Positions 1 through 9,053 of a DNA stretch of 64,000 nt are shown in pieces. The first letter of the stretch is position 1; the number at the start of each line of letters is the position of its first letter. This stretch comes from Phycisphaerales bacterium (lineage in GTDB: Bacteria > Planctomycetota > Phycisphaerae > UBA1845): positions 83,808-147,807 of the forward strand of contig JACKHG010000012.1 in NCBI GenBank assembly GCA_020639115.1, written 5' to 3'. The notes beneath the pieces are model-generated. The model ran no database searches. It saw only the letters and a list, made by a program, of their open reading frames with translations, and was not told the DNA's origin. A program made the position numbers and the translations under genes.

Positions 1-451
1 TCTTCCAAGCCCGTCGACAGTCGACCGCTGCGACCAGACGAATTAGTCGTTCACCCCTGGCGGGCGTACCGGTACACTCGCCGAGTCGCGTACGCCGATG
101 CGTAAACCAAGGGCTGGTGTTCTGACCAACAACTTCGCGCGACGCGAAGACCATCGCCGACCTCGCACGCGCTGGCAGATCGAGTTGTTCTTCAGGATCA
201 GCATCTGCGATCGGCCTTTACGGCACTCGGAGAACGCGGTGAAGACGCAGATCTGGAGCGCCGTGTCGGTTTACCTGCTGGTCGCGATCGCCCGGAAGCG
301 GCTGGCCGTCCAGGCGAACCTCTACACAATTCTGCAGGTCCTGAGCGTGACGCTTTTGGAGAAAACGCCGCTTTTCGAGGCCTTTTCGACGGCAGAATCC
401 CAATTGTCGGAGACTCAAAACCATAAACAGCTGTGGTTATTCGACTTATAA
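1..451 (+). pseudogene. IS4-family transposase remnant (C-terminal part)
   Basis: This is the decayed 3' part of a DDE transposase of the IS4 type. Reading from base 1 gives a recognisable stretch ending RRVAYADA, then a TAA at 103-105, then pieces in other frames: LVF, LTNNF, KTIADLARA, and finally RWQIELFF, SENAVKTQIW, LYTILQ, TLLEKTP and a terminal LFDL. These blocks occur in that order at the end of IS4-family transposases, but here they need a stop and at least three frame changes to join. The catalytic DDE residues are outside the window or lost. No terminal inverted repeat is visible. The element is dead; the family call rests on motif order and is fairly sure. Confidence 0.75.
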
Positions 452-462
452 CCGGACACTAG

Positions 463-505
463 TGACGAATGACGAATGACGAATGACGAATGACGAATGA
501 CGAAT
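463..505. repeat. Heptamer tandem repeat (TGACGAA)6
   Basis: There are six perfect copies of TGACGAA between the transposase remnant and the end of the chemotaxis receptor gene. Related heptamers (TGATGAA, TGCGGAA) recur at 2966-3013, 3238-3275, 57134-57169, 57261-57294 and 58118-58152. Confidence 0.9.
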
Positions 506-589
506 CGCTCCGGTGGGCGGCTGGAGCGATTGTGCGGCGGTCATTCGTGATTCCGTCGGTGCGTTCCGGTCGGTTGGGGAATCTCCATT

Positions 590-2632
590 TCAGAAGGTCT
601 GCAGCGCTTCGTCGGGTTCCATGGAGAGGAATTCGCTGTGGTCGTGCGCGGCGGGCGGCGCCGCGGGTGCGACGGGGGCTGCGGGTTTGGCAGGGCTGCG
701 CTTCGGGGTGGGTTTTGCCGTGGGCTGCGGCGCCGGGGTTGTGCTGGATTTGCCAATATCGACCTTGGTGCGTTTGTGCTGCCAGGTGATGCGGCGGGGG
801 GCGGGGGATGCGCCGTTGCGGCCGCTGACGCCGACCATGGCGGAGAGGACGTCGACGGTGCCCTTGACGGAGGTGGCCTGGGCGGCGAGTTCCTCGGCGG
901 CGGAGGCGGATTCCTCGGCGCCGGCGGCGGTCTGCTGGGTCACCTGGTCCATTTCCCCGACGGCCTGATTGATCTGCTCGACGCCGCGGGACTGTTCGTT
1001 GGTGGCGTCGGCGATGCCCTGGATGAGTTCGGCGACGGCTGCGACGTTGCCGACGATCGCGTTGAGCGCCCCGCCGACGTCGCCGGCGACGTCGGAGCCT
1101 TCCTTCACTTTCGCGACGGTGTCGTGGATCAGGGTGGTGATCTCGCCGGAGGCCTGGGCGGCGCGCTGGGCGAGGTTGCGGACCTCGTCGGCGACGACGG
1201 CGAAGCCCTTGCCGTGCTCGCCGGCGCGGGCGGCCTCGACGGCTGCGTTGAGCGCGAGCAGGTTGGTCTGGAAGGCGATTTCCTCAATGACCTTGATGAT
1301 CTTGCTGATCTGGGCGGAGGCGTCGTTGATCTGGGACATCGACTGGTTGAGCTGGGTGGTGGTCTGATCGCCGCGCTGGGCGGCTGCGCGGGTCTCGGCG
1401 CTGAGGGTTTTGGCCTGCTGGAGGCTGTCGGCGGTGGTGCGGGTGACAGCCGTGATTTCCTCCATGGCGGCGCTGGTTTCCTCGAGGGAGGAGGCCTGTT
1501 CGCTGGAGGCCTGGGCGAGTTGCTGCGACGCGGTGGAGACCTGGCCAGCCGCCTCGTTGACGTTGTCGGCGCCCTCGTTGAGGACCGCGATGACGCCGTT
1601 GAGCGCGCGGGTGATGCCGCGGGTGATCAACGCAGCCAAGAGGACGCCGAGGATGGTGGCGCCGATGCCGATGCTGGTGATCAGGGTCGCAGCCAGGCTC
1701 ATGTCCGCGTCGGTCTTCTTCTCGAGATCCTCGATGTAGGCGTAGACGCCGTCGCGGACGGCGCGGGAGTCGGCGCGCAGGGCGGCGGTCGCGGGGTCGA
1801 GCTGGTTGTCGACGAGGTCGTGGTGTTCGCGGTCGATGGCGCGGAAGTCCTCGACCTCGGCGGTGTAGGTGGCCAGCGCCGCCAGGCTCTTGGCGACGGC
1901 GTCGAGGGAGTCTGCATCCTTCATGTGGGTCTGGCACTCGGTGAGCACCGTGCGGGTGGAATCGAGGGCGGTGAGCCAGTTCTTCTCCAGCGCGTCGCGC
2001 TCGGCCTCGGTGATGGCGCCTTCGTACTGCTCGGCGCAGATCTGCGCGTTGTCGAAGGCGTCGATGGACTGCTCGGCGCAGAGCGTGCGCTGCACGACGT
2101 CGAGGTTGGTCACGCGGGTTTCGCCGACCGACTGGGCCTGCTTGTCGATGGCCTGGGCCTGGGCGGCGATCAGGGTGTGGAGTTTCTCGGTGACGACCGC
2201 GGCGGACTGGGCGCGCACCGCGCTGGCCTGGTCCCGGCGGACCTGGAGATCGTGCCACTCGTCGGCGGCCTTGAGGTACGCGTCGAGCCGGGCGATGAGG
2301 TCGTCGGTCTTGGCGCGGTTGTCCGCGGAGGTCATCAGCTCCCGGGCGGCGGTGGCGTGTTCGCGGGCCTTGGCGATCTCGTCGTGCACGAGCTTGAGGT
2401 GCTCGGCGTCGTCCTGGATCATGTACTGCTGGAGCGCGGTGTTGGCGTCCTGGGCGTCGGTGAGCGCGGTGTTGATCTCCCTGACGATCTGGAGCTGGTG
2501 GCCGATGGCGTCGTTGTTGCGTATGGCGGTGGTGGTGCTGTGGTGGCCGGTGACGGCGACGCCGCACAGGAGTACGACGATGAGGGTGAAGCCCAGTCCG
2601 ATCTTCTTGCCTACCGTCATGTTCTTGAACAT
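590..2632 (-). CDS. Methyl-accepting chemotaxis protein
   Basis: A 680-residue transmembrane chemoreceptor that would signal to CheA/CheW at the inner membrane. TM1 is at about 10-32, followed by a helical periplasmic sensor of roughly 275 residues (four-helix-bundle type), TM2 at about 312-332, a HAMP linker, and a cytoplasmic coiled coil whose hairpin tip reads EEIAFQTNLLALNAAVEAAR, the conserved CheA/CheW contact. The tail is Pro/Ala/Lys-rich and ends EALQTF, only loosely like the NWETF tether for CheR/CheB. The frame stays open far upstream, but ATG 2632 is chosen because it sits just before TM1 and has GGGGA about 9 nt upstream. No che genes are adjacent. The ligand is unknown. Confidence 0.93.
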   Translation of the reverse strand: MFKNMTVGKKIGLGFTLIVVLLCGVAVTGHHSTTTAIRNNDAIGHQLQIVREINTALTDAQDANTALQQYMIQDDAEHLKLVHDEIAKAREHATAARELMTSADNRAKTDDLIARLDAYLKAADEWHDLQVRRDQASAVRAQSAAVVTEKLHTLIAAQAQAIDKQAQSVGETRVTNLDVVQRTLCAEQSIDAFDNAQICAEQYEGAITEAERDALEKNWLTALDSTRTVLTECQTHMKDADSLDAVAKSLAALATYTAEVEDFRAIDREHHDLVDNQLDPATAALRADSRAVRDGVYAYIEDLEKKTDADMSLAATLITSIGIGATILGVLLAALITRGITRALNGVIAVLNEGADNVNEAAGQVSTASQQLAQASSEQASSLEETSAAMEEITAVTRTTADSLQQAKTLSAETRAAAQRGDQTTTQLNQSMSQINDASAQISKIIKVIEEIAFQTNLLALNAAVEAARAGEHGKGFAVVADEVRNLAQRAAQASGEITTLIHDTVAKVKEGSDVAGDVGGALNAIVGNVAAVAELIQGIADATNEQSRGVEQINQAVGEMDQVTQQTAAGAEESASAAEELAAQATSVKGTVDVLSAMVGVSGRNGASPAPRRITWQHKRTKVDIGKSSTTPAPQPTAKPTPKRSPAKPAAPVAPAAPPAAHDHSEFLSMEPDEALQTF

Positions 2633-2965
2633 GGTCCGTGATCCCCAGGTGTCGCGTTGTCGTTTCGGGTGCCGGCTGGTGGGCAGTGTTGCGGGGTTGT
2701 GTGTTGCCAGTCGGGTGGACGCGTGGAGGTCCAAGCGTCCATACCCGCATAGCGGCAAACGGGCGGGCGCGGTGCAGTTGCGCGGCGCGGATTGCAGTGG
2801 AAGTTGGAAAATCCAGGGGGTGGCGTGTGCCGGGATGGAACGGCGGGCGGGGTGTTTGTTGGGCGTGATCGAATCCGGCGGGGTGGAACGGGGGGGACGG
2901 ACGAAGCGACGAAGCGACGGAGCGAGAGAGGGCGGCGGTGGCGGGCTGGGGCGGTGCAGCGGCCC

Positions 2966-3013
2966 GAATGATGAATGATGAATGATGAATGGGGAATGGG
3001 GAATGGGGAATGG
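2966..3013. repeat. Heptamer array, GAATGAT / GAATGGG type
   Basis: GAATGAT-type units are followed by three GAATGGG-type units, all in one orientation. They are degenerate relatives of the TGACGAA array at 463-505. Confidence 0.8.
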
Positions 3014-3237
3014 CCAGAGGGAAGTGCGGGTTGAGAGTGGGTGGTGCTGACTGGCGAGTGTCCCTGGGTTTTTGAGTGGCTGCAAAGCCGTTTGACAGTA
3101 GGGCTTTATGCATGGTGACCCTCGATTCTGAGTCGTGGCGCGGGGTGAACCGCGTTGACGCCAGCGCCGCGGTTGCAGTGGGACTAGCCACTGGGGCGGG
3201 AAGCTTTTCGCGCGGTCCGGGAGCCGCTGCGGAAGAA

Positions 3238-3275
3238 CGGGGAATGCAGAATGACGAGTGACGAATGACGAATTC
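3238..3275. repeat. Short heptamer array, mixed GAATGCA/GAATGAC
   Basis: A few degenerate units of the same heptamer family lie in the gene-free interval. Confidence 0.6.
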
Positions 3276-4071
3276 GGGGAGCGGCAAAGCGACGGAGCGA
3301 CGGTAGAGGCTGGCGAGCATGGGGCTGACAGGCGCGTCGGTAGTGCAGGTGGCTGACCGTGACAGCGCTCTGGTCGGGAAATACGCCGGATTTCATGCTT
3401 GGCTCTCCTGGCTGTGTGCGGTGCGGTGGTCCTTCCCTCACGTGCGTCTACCACCTCCTACCGCCACTTGGCGGGCGCTTCATGATTGGCGGGGTTTGGC
3501 GCGAAGTTTTTCGAAAAGAATTAGTGCGAGCGGTCGGCTGTCAGCTTTCAGCGGTCAGCCAAGCGGGGACGGGGCGGTCCGGTGTCTGGAGGTGGGGGTC
3601 TGGAGTCTGGAGGTGGGGGGGCAGTCGTTCCCACGGTGGCGGTTCACCGCGTAAATTCGTATGACGCACACCAAAGAGCGGCACGGCTACGCAGAATATA
3701 GGGTTATCCCTATAAAGTAGAATGTCACCTTCCTTCCTATAAAGTGCAAGTGTCCCCTTTCTTCCTTCCCCTTTCGTCACTCCGGAGCGCCGGCCACGCG
3801 GGCGGAGAGTACCGCCGGAGCAACTCCGGCAGCGATCGCCGTAAAACCTGCGCCCGGCGGGGTTGGGCGTCGAAAACGATGCGGGGTAAAGTGCATCCCT
3901 GCGGCTGGTCAACTGGGCGGGCGTAAGTTCACGCTCGACGCTAGTGAGGGATAAGTCCGGCGGCTGCAGGGAGTTACCGCTCGAAATGCCCGAAAGGAGC
4001 TCAGTGTGCAGTCCCAGGCGGTCCGGAAGGAGACTGGAGACCGGACGAACGGCGGCGTGCGCGGTTGGCCC

Positions 4072-4360
4072 CCACTGGCGTGAGGGTTCTGACGCAGTCT
4101 GGAGTCTGGAGGGTTGCAGTCCGAGGAGGAACGGCTGGCGCGCTTCGCGGTTGTGGCCCACTGGCGTGGAGGGTTCTGACGCAGTCTGGAGTCTGGAGGG
4201 TTGCAGTCCGGAGGAGGAACGGCTGGCGTGCCGGTTGTGGCCCCACTGGCGTGGAGGGTTCTGACGCAGTCTGGAGTCTGGAGGATTTCAGTCCGGAGGA
4301 GGAACGGCTTGCGCCGCTTCGCGGCTGTGGCCCCCCACTGGCGTGGAGGGTTCTGATAAC
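4072..4360. repeat. Four imperfect direct repeats of about 86-92 bp
   Basis: The phrase TTCTGACGCAGTCTGGAG starts at 4087, 4173 and 4259, and a diverged copy starts at 4351, giving periods of 86, 86 and 92 bp. Each unit also carries CCCACTGGCGTGGAGGG and a GGAGGAACGGCT block. No coding function is evident. Confidence 0.85.
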
Positions 4361-4525
4361 GCCCTCCGCTGGTGTCGGTGTTCTCGGTGAGTTTTTCCAG
4401 GCTTGCGTGGGCGCGGGGGTGATTGGGGATTGCCTGTGGGGGCTTGCGGTGGTGGGCGGTGGCCAACGCTGACGGGCAGGTAGGCCCTGTTGATGGGCCG
4501 GTTGTTTGCACTTCGGTTTGGACTT

Positions 4526-4622
4526 CAGCCCGCTCGCTGGCGCTTGCGGCTCGGATCGGGGGCTGGCGCTTGCGGTCCGGATCGGGGGCTGGCGCGCGCG
4601 GCTCGGATCGGGGGCTGGGGCG
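4526..4622. repeat. Three tandem copies of the CGCTGGCGCT..GGCTCGGATC dispersed repeat
   Basis: Units read GGCTGGCGCTTGCGG..CGGATCGGG and repeat about every 30 bp. Single copies of the same sequence occur inside coding regions at 32022-32058 and 53984-54030, so this is a local expansion of a mobile or amplified short repeat. Confidence 0.8.
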
Positions 4623-4766
4623 GCTGCGGTATTGGGGGGGGCGTACCTTCTTGGCGGGGATGGGTTTTCCTCGAAGTCGCGGGGTTGTTCGAGTAGCCTG
4701 GCGGATGGTGACGGGGAACGTTCCTGCGGCGGGTGGTTGTGGGTTTTGGTCAGGTAAGGCGACGCG

Positions 4767-6767
4767 ATGAGGAATGCCGCGGTAAGGAGTCGGGCGTATT
4801 ACTCGGACCCGATCGAGGACTTCTACAGAAGGTCGCCCGACGCGATTGTTGGTGTGATGGCCCAGGCCTTGCCCTTCCCGCTGGAGCGGACCCAACGCGA
4901 TGCGTGGGTCGAGCAGGTCGAGGTTCTGCGCAAAGCTCTGGAGGGGTACGGCGGCCGGGGGAAGTTGTACTTCGAATTCGCGGTTCCCCGATTGGGGAAG
5001 CGGATCGATGTCCTGGCGATCATCGATCACGTTCTGTTTGTCATCGAGTTCAAGGCCGGGGAGTCGGAGTTCTCGGCTGGCGCGGTGGATCAGGTCTGCG
5101 ACTACGCGCTCGACCTCAAGAACTTCCACGAAACGAGTCACGACAGGCCGATTGCGCCGGTGGTTGTAGCGACCGGGGCGGAGCAGGGCGATGATCCGAT
5201 CACGTGCGCGTGGGATCATGATCGCGTGTTGCGCCCGATCCGATCGACGGTGGCGGCGTTCGCGGATGTGCTGGCGCGCGTATTGAGTTCGTGCGAGGGG
5301 CCAGCGATCGACGTGGACATCTGGGAGGCGGGGCGTTACTGCCCAACGCCCACGATCGTGGAGGCGGCGCTGGCGCTCTACGGTGGGCATGCGGTGGAGG
5401 AGATATCACGGAGCGATGCCAGCGCGATCAACTTGAGCGAGACGTCGGCAGCGATCGCCGAGATCATCCGCACGGCGCGCAGCAAGTCCCACAAGTCGAT
5501 CTGTTTTGTGACGGGTGTTCCGGGGGCGGGCAAGACGCTGGTCGGGCTCAACATCGCGACGCAGCACATCGACAAGGCGAATGAGCTGTACAGCGTATTC
5601 TTGTCCGGCAATGGCCCGTTGGTGAAGATCCTGCGCGAGGCGCTGGCGCGCGATGCGGTGCGCCGTGCGGCTGAGCGGGGGGAGGTGAAGCGCAAAGGCG
5701 TAGCGCGCAGCGAGGTCAAGCTGTTCATTCAGAACGTGCACAACTTTCGGGACGAGTGTCTGCTCGATCGAGATCGGCCGCCGATCGAGCACGTAGCGCT
5801 TTTTGACGAGGCGCAGCGTGCCTGGGATCGCGAGAAGACGGCCATGTTCATGCGGCAGAAACGTGGCCACAGTGATTTTGACCAGTCGGAATCCGCGTAC
5901 CTGATTTCGTGCCTGGATCGGCACGAAGACTGGGCTGTGGTCATCTGCCTGGTGGGTGGGGGGCAGGAAATCCACACGGGTGAGGCTGGGATCGGCGAGT
6001 GGATCCGGTCGCTGGACGCTTCGTTTCCCGATTGGGATGTGCATATTTCGTCCAGGTTGAAGGATGCGGAGTACACAGCCGGTGGAGCGCTGGCGCTGCT
6101 CGATAATCGCGATGGGGTCTCCTGGAACGACAAGCTGCATCTTGCCGTGTCCATGCGCTCGTTTCGGGCGGAGCACGTGTCGGAGCTGGTGAAGTGCCTG
6201 CTGGACCAGGAGGAGGCGGAAGCGCGAAAGGTGATGGCGCAGATCTCCGACCGGTACCCGATCGTGCTCACGCGTGATTTGAATGCGGCCAAGGGCTGGC
6301 TCCGGCAGCGGGCGCGGGGGTCCGAGCGGTACGGCATCGTGGTTTCGTCCCAGGCGCAGCGGCTGAAGCCGCACGCGATCGACGTGCGTGTGACGGTTGA
6401 CCCCGTGCACTGGTTTCTCGACGGCAAGGAGGACGTGCGTTCGTCGTACTACCTGGAGGATGTCGCGACGGAGTTTGACATCCAGGGGCTCGAGCTGGAC
6501 TGGGCGTGTGTGGTGTGGGATGGGGATTTTCGATATGGCGCTCCTGATTGGCAGCATTTTTCGTTCGTCGGGGATCGGTGGAATCGGATTCGCAAGGCGG
6601 AGCGGCAGGTTTATCAGAAGAACGCGTACCGGGTGCTGCTGACGCGGGCGCGGCAGGGGATGGTGATCGTGGTGCCGCCGGGGAGTGCGGACGATCCGAC
6701 GCGGTTGCCGGAGTTTTATGATCCGACGTTTGGGTACCTGGCGGGGTTGGGATTGGAGCGGATCTGA
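4767..6767 (+). CDS. Nuclease-helicase, DUF2075/Schlafen group 3-like
   Basis: A 666-residue predicted DNA/RNA helicase with an N-terminal nuclease-like domain. The first 200 residues carry a PD-(D/E)xK pattern: E70, RID with D81, and IEFK with E94 and K96. The second part is a P-loop ATPase: GVPGAGKT at 250-257, Walker B FDEAQ at 346-350, and a C-terminal helicase motif RVLLTRARQG. The DUF2075 ATPase is seen in stand-alone restriction or antiphage proteins, but a repair role is equally possible. It stands alone between repeat-rich DNA and a repeat array, close to a dead IS element, as accessory genes often do. ATG 4767 is preceded by a weak AAGG. Domain calls are firm; the role is inference. 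Confidence 0.85.
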   Translation: MRNAAVRSRAYYSDPIEDFYRRSPDAIVGVMAQALPFPLERTQRDAWVEQVEVLRKALEGYGGRGKLYFEFAVPRLGKRIDVLAIIDHVLFVIEFKAGESEFSAGAVDQVCDYALDLKNFHETSHDRPIAPVVVATGAEQGDDPITCAWDHDRVLRPIRSTVAAFADVLARVLSSCEGPAIDVDIWEAGRYCPTPTIVEAALALYGGHAVEEISRSDASAINLSETSAAIAEIIRTARSKSHKSICFVTGVPGAGKTLVGLNIATQHIDKANELYSVFLSGNGPLVKILREALARDAVRRAAERGEVKRKGVARSEVKLFIQNVHNFRDECLLDRDRPPIEHVALFDEAQRAWDREKTAMFMRQKRGHSDFDQSESAYLISCLDRHEDWAVVICLVGGGQEIHTGEAGIGEWIRSLDASFPDWDVHISSRLKDAEYTAGGALALLDNRDGVSWNDKLHLAVSMRSFRAEHVSELVKCLLDQEEAEARKVMAQISDRYPIVLTRDLNAAKGWLRQRARGSERYGIVVSSQAQRLKPHAIDVRVTVDPVHWFLDGKEDVRSSYYLEDVATEFDIQGLELDWACVVWDGDFRYGAPDWQHFSFVGDRWNRIRKAERQVYQKNAYRVLLTRARQGMVIVVPPGSADDPTRLPEFYDPTFGYLAGLGLERI

Positions 6768-6768
6768 T

Positions 6769-6848
6769 GTGAGCAGGTGAGCAGGTGAGCAGGTGAGCAG
6801 GTGAGAAAGTGAGAAAGTGAGAAAGTGAGAAAGTGAGAAAGTGAGAAC
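6769..6848. repeat. Octamer array (GTGAGCAG)n then (GTGAGAAA)n
   Basis: It begins next to the stop of the helicase gene: four or five GTGAGCAG units change to five or six GTGAGAAA units. The same octamer recurs at 35647-35712 and, inverted, at 35732-35768 and near 36900. Confidence 0.9.
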
Positions 6849-7114
6849 GTGCGCGGACCGGCTTTGGGCGTGGGGCGGGGTTGTGGCCGGCGCCTGGCGA
6901 CCGCGTCAGGGGGGTGATGGCTGGCCTGCGGCATTAAATCTCTTTTAATCCGACGCGGCGCTATACTCCCCGGCGTACGGCTGGGGCCTCGAATTCCCGT
7001 TCATACCGCATGGCGACGTTGGGGCGATGCAGATGTGCTTGCGATGCCGTGCCGTTGGCATCCTCGGGGAGAGGGAGAGGGTGACAGGTGGTTTTCCATT
7101 AGGAGGACGAAACC

Positions 7115-8197
7115 GTGACCACAGTACCCGCTTCACCCGGCGCAGCGAGCAAGACGCAACCCGCCTCCGTGCGCGCGGGAAGTCCACCCGACGGTTACCG
7201 GGCCTGGGTGGCGCAAGCGCCGCAGCAGCCCCTCGTGCTCGAGCGTTTGGAGCCCGGGCCGCTGGGTCCGGAGGAGGTGGAAGTCGCGGTCGAACACTGC
7301 GGCTTGTGCCACTCCGATCTGTCCGTGCTCAACAACGAGTGGGGGCTTTCGCAGTATCCGGCGGTTCTCGGCCACGAGGTCGTCGGCCGGGTCACCGCAA
7401 CCGGTCCGCACGCGAAGGGAGTGACGGTGGGCCAGCGCGTCGGGGTAGGTTGGAGTGCGGCGAGTTGCATGCACTGCCGCCAGTGCATGTCGGGCGACCA
7501 TCATCTCTGCGCGCAGGTGCAGATGACCATCGTCGGCCATCGCGGGGGATTCGCAACGCACATTCGGGCGCACTGGGCCTGGGTGATTCCGCTGCCGGAG
7601 AAGCTGAAGTTCGCGGACGCCGGGCCGCTGCTGTGCGGCGGCGTCACCGTTTTTGCGCCGCTGGCGATGCACGCTGCGCCGACCGACCGGGTCGGCATCA
7701 TCGGCATCGGCGGCTTGGGGCACATGGCGGTCAAGTTTGCCGCGGCGTACGGGTGCGACGTGACGGCGTTCACCTCGAGCGAGAGCAAGTTCGACGAGGC
7801 GCGGGCATTCGGGGCGGGCCACGTCGTCTCGAGCCGGGACTCAGCGGCGCTGGGGAAACTCGCGGGGAGCCTCGACCTGCTGATCAGCACGGTCAACGTC
7901 AAGCTCGACTGGGAGGCGTTGCTCGGGACGCTGGCGCCGAATGGGCGGCTGCACGTGGTGGGGGCGGTGCTGGAGCCGATCCCCGTGCCGGCGTTTGCGC
8001 TGATCATGCAGCAGCGCAGTGTTTCCGGGTCACCGACGGGCTCACCGACGGCGATTGCGACGATGCTCGACTTTGCGGCGCGGCACGACATTGCGCCGCA
8101 GACGGAGCATTATCCGATGGGGGCGATCAACGACGCGTTCGCCCGGCTGGCGAGCGGCAAGGCGCGGTACCGCATTGTGCTGGACGCGGATTTTTGA
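7115..8197 (+). CDS. Zinc-dependent alcohol dehydrogenase (YahK/CAD-like)
   Basis: A 360-residue medium-chain dehydrogenase that should interconvert aldehydes and alcohols. Catalytic zinc ligands are visible as CGLCHSD (C65) and GHE (H87, E88). The structural zinc set is C118, C121, C124 and C132. The cofactor fold reads GIGGLGHMAVKFA and is followed by TSSESK; a Ser in place of an acidic residue there suggests NADP(H). The start is GTG, chosen because a full AGGAGG (7101-7106) sits 8 nt upstream; the first 25 residues are not conserved in type. It is the first gene of a same-strand run with the next three. The substrate cannot be told from sequence. Confidence 0.92.
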   Translation: MTTVPASPGAASKTQPASVRAGSPPDGYRAWVAQAPQQPLVLERLEPGPLGPEEVEVAVEHCGLCHSDLSVLNNEWGLSQYPAVLGHEVVGRVTATGPHAKGVTVGQRVGVGWSAASCMHCRQCMSGDHHLCAQVQMTIVGHRGGFATHIRAHWAWVIPLPEKLKFADAGPLLCGGVTVFAPLAMHAAPTDRVGIIGIGGLGHMAVKFAAAYGCDVTAFTSSESKFDEARAFGAGHVVSSRDSAALGKLAGSLDLLISTVNVKLDWEALLGTLAPNGRLHVVGAVLEPIPVPAFALIMQQRSVSGSPTGSPTAIATMLDFAARHDIAPQTEHYPMGAINDAFARLASGKARYRIVLDADF

Positions 8198-8288
8198 GCG
8201 GGCAGACGCGCGGTGCATCAGCGGGAGGACGCGTGGGCGACCCATGAGTGGGGGCCTGCGCACGTAGGCTGGGTTCGAGGAGTTGACG

Positions 8289-9017
8289 ATGGGTGGTTCG
8301 CGCAGGACGGCCATCGTGACGGGCGCGTCGCAGGGCATCGGTGCGGGCATCGTGCGGGGATTTCTCGAACGAGGCTTCGATGTAGTCGCGACGGCGCGGA
8401 ACATGGCTGCTTCGACGGAGGTCCGGGCTGGGGAACACGTGGCCACGGTGGACGGTGACATCGGTGATCCGGCGACGGCTGCCGGGCTGGTCGAGACGGC
8501 GCTGGCGCGCTTCGGTTCGATCGACGTCCTCGTGAACAATGCCGGCGTATTTTTGACGAAGCCGTTCACGGAGTACACGTCCGACGACCTCGGGCTGTTG
8601 ATCTCCACGAACGTGGCGGGATTTGTCTACGTCACGCAACGGGTGGTCAAGCAGATGCTGGTCCAGCAGCGTGGCGGGAACATCATCACGGTGACGGCTG
8701 CTCTGGCGCGCAATCCGATGCGGGGCATCACGGCGTCGGTGTCGATGATCACGAAGGGGGGTCTGGAGACGATCACGCAGCACCTGGCGATGGAGTACGC
8801 GCGCGAAGGCATCCGCGTGAATGCGGTCGCCCCGGGCGCCGTGTACACGCCGATGCATCGGAACACGCCGAAGGAAGTGATGGAAAGCCTCGCACCGATG
8901 GGTCGCGTTTCCACCGTCCAGGACGTGACGGATGCGGTCATGTACCTGACGGACGCGGCGACCGTAACGGGGCACATTCTCTACGTCGACGGCGGGGCCC
9001 ACGCCGGCCGCTGGTGA
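8289..9017 (+). CDS. Atypical short-chain dehydrogenase/reductase
   Basis: A 242-residue Rossmann-fold SDR. Cofactor motif TGASQGIG is near the N-terminus and NNAG is in the middle. The classical YxxxK reads SMITK: the lysine is kept but the tyrosine position is Ser, and the catalytic Ser strand reads VTAALA. The conserved VNAVAPGAVYTPMH block follows. A subgroup of SDRs with this 'xxxTKGGL' signature exists, so it may be a genuine variant rather than a broken gene. ATG 8289 is chosen over an upstream TTG because GAGGAG (8277-8282) ends 6 nt before it. It follows the dehydrogenase by 91 nt. A redox role with a Tyr-independent mechanism is uncertain. Confidence 0.87.
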   Translation: MGGSRRTAIVTGASQGIGAGIVRGFLERGFDVVATARNMAASTEVRAGEHVATVDGDIGDPATAAGLVETALARFGSIDVLVNNAGVFLTKPFTEYTSDDLGLLISTNVAGFVYVTQRVVKQMLVQQRGGNIITVTAALARNPMRGITASVSMITKGGLETITQHLAMEYAREGIRVNAVAPGAVYTPMHRNTPKEVMESLAPMGRVSTVQDVTDAVMYLTDAATVTGHILYVDGGAHAGRW

Positions 9018-9053
9018 AGCGCATGGGGATCCGGCGATGGCGGAACTGAAGCC

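Larger units (their letters stand above)
2633..4766. other. Gene-free, repeat-rich interval
   Basis: No believable gene is seen in 2.1 kb. Long open frames here, including one on the minus strand from 5390 to 3909, lack any family motif and follow from high G+C. The interval holds heptamer arrays (2966-3013, 3238-3275), a purine-rich stretch at 3586-3620, a four-unit tandem repeat (4072-4360) and a run of about 30-bp units (4526-4622). It lies between divergent genes, so promoters for both the chemoreceptor and the helicase should lie at its ends. I cannot point to convincing -35/-10 pairs. Confidence 0.6.

Noticed and set aside
638..2641. 667-codon plus-strand frame opposite the chemoreceptor
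   Set aside because: Low-complexity Gly/Asp/Val sequence, an antisense shadow of the chemoreceptor.
2633..2860. c-di-GMP riboswitch before the chemoreceptor
   Set aside because: A GGCAAAC stretch caught the eye, but the rest of the GEMM core is not in place on the right strand.
3909..5390. 493-codon minus-strand frame overlapping the helicase start
   Set aside because: Basic, repetitive and without family motif; it crosses the tandem repeats and runs antisense to the nuclease domain.
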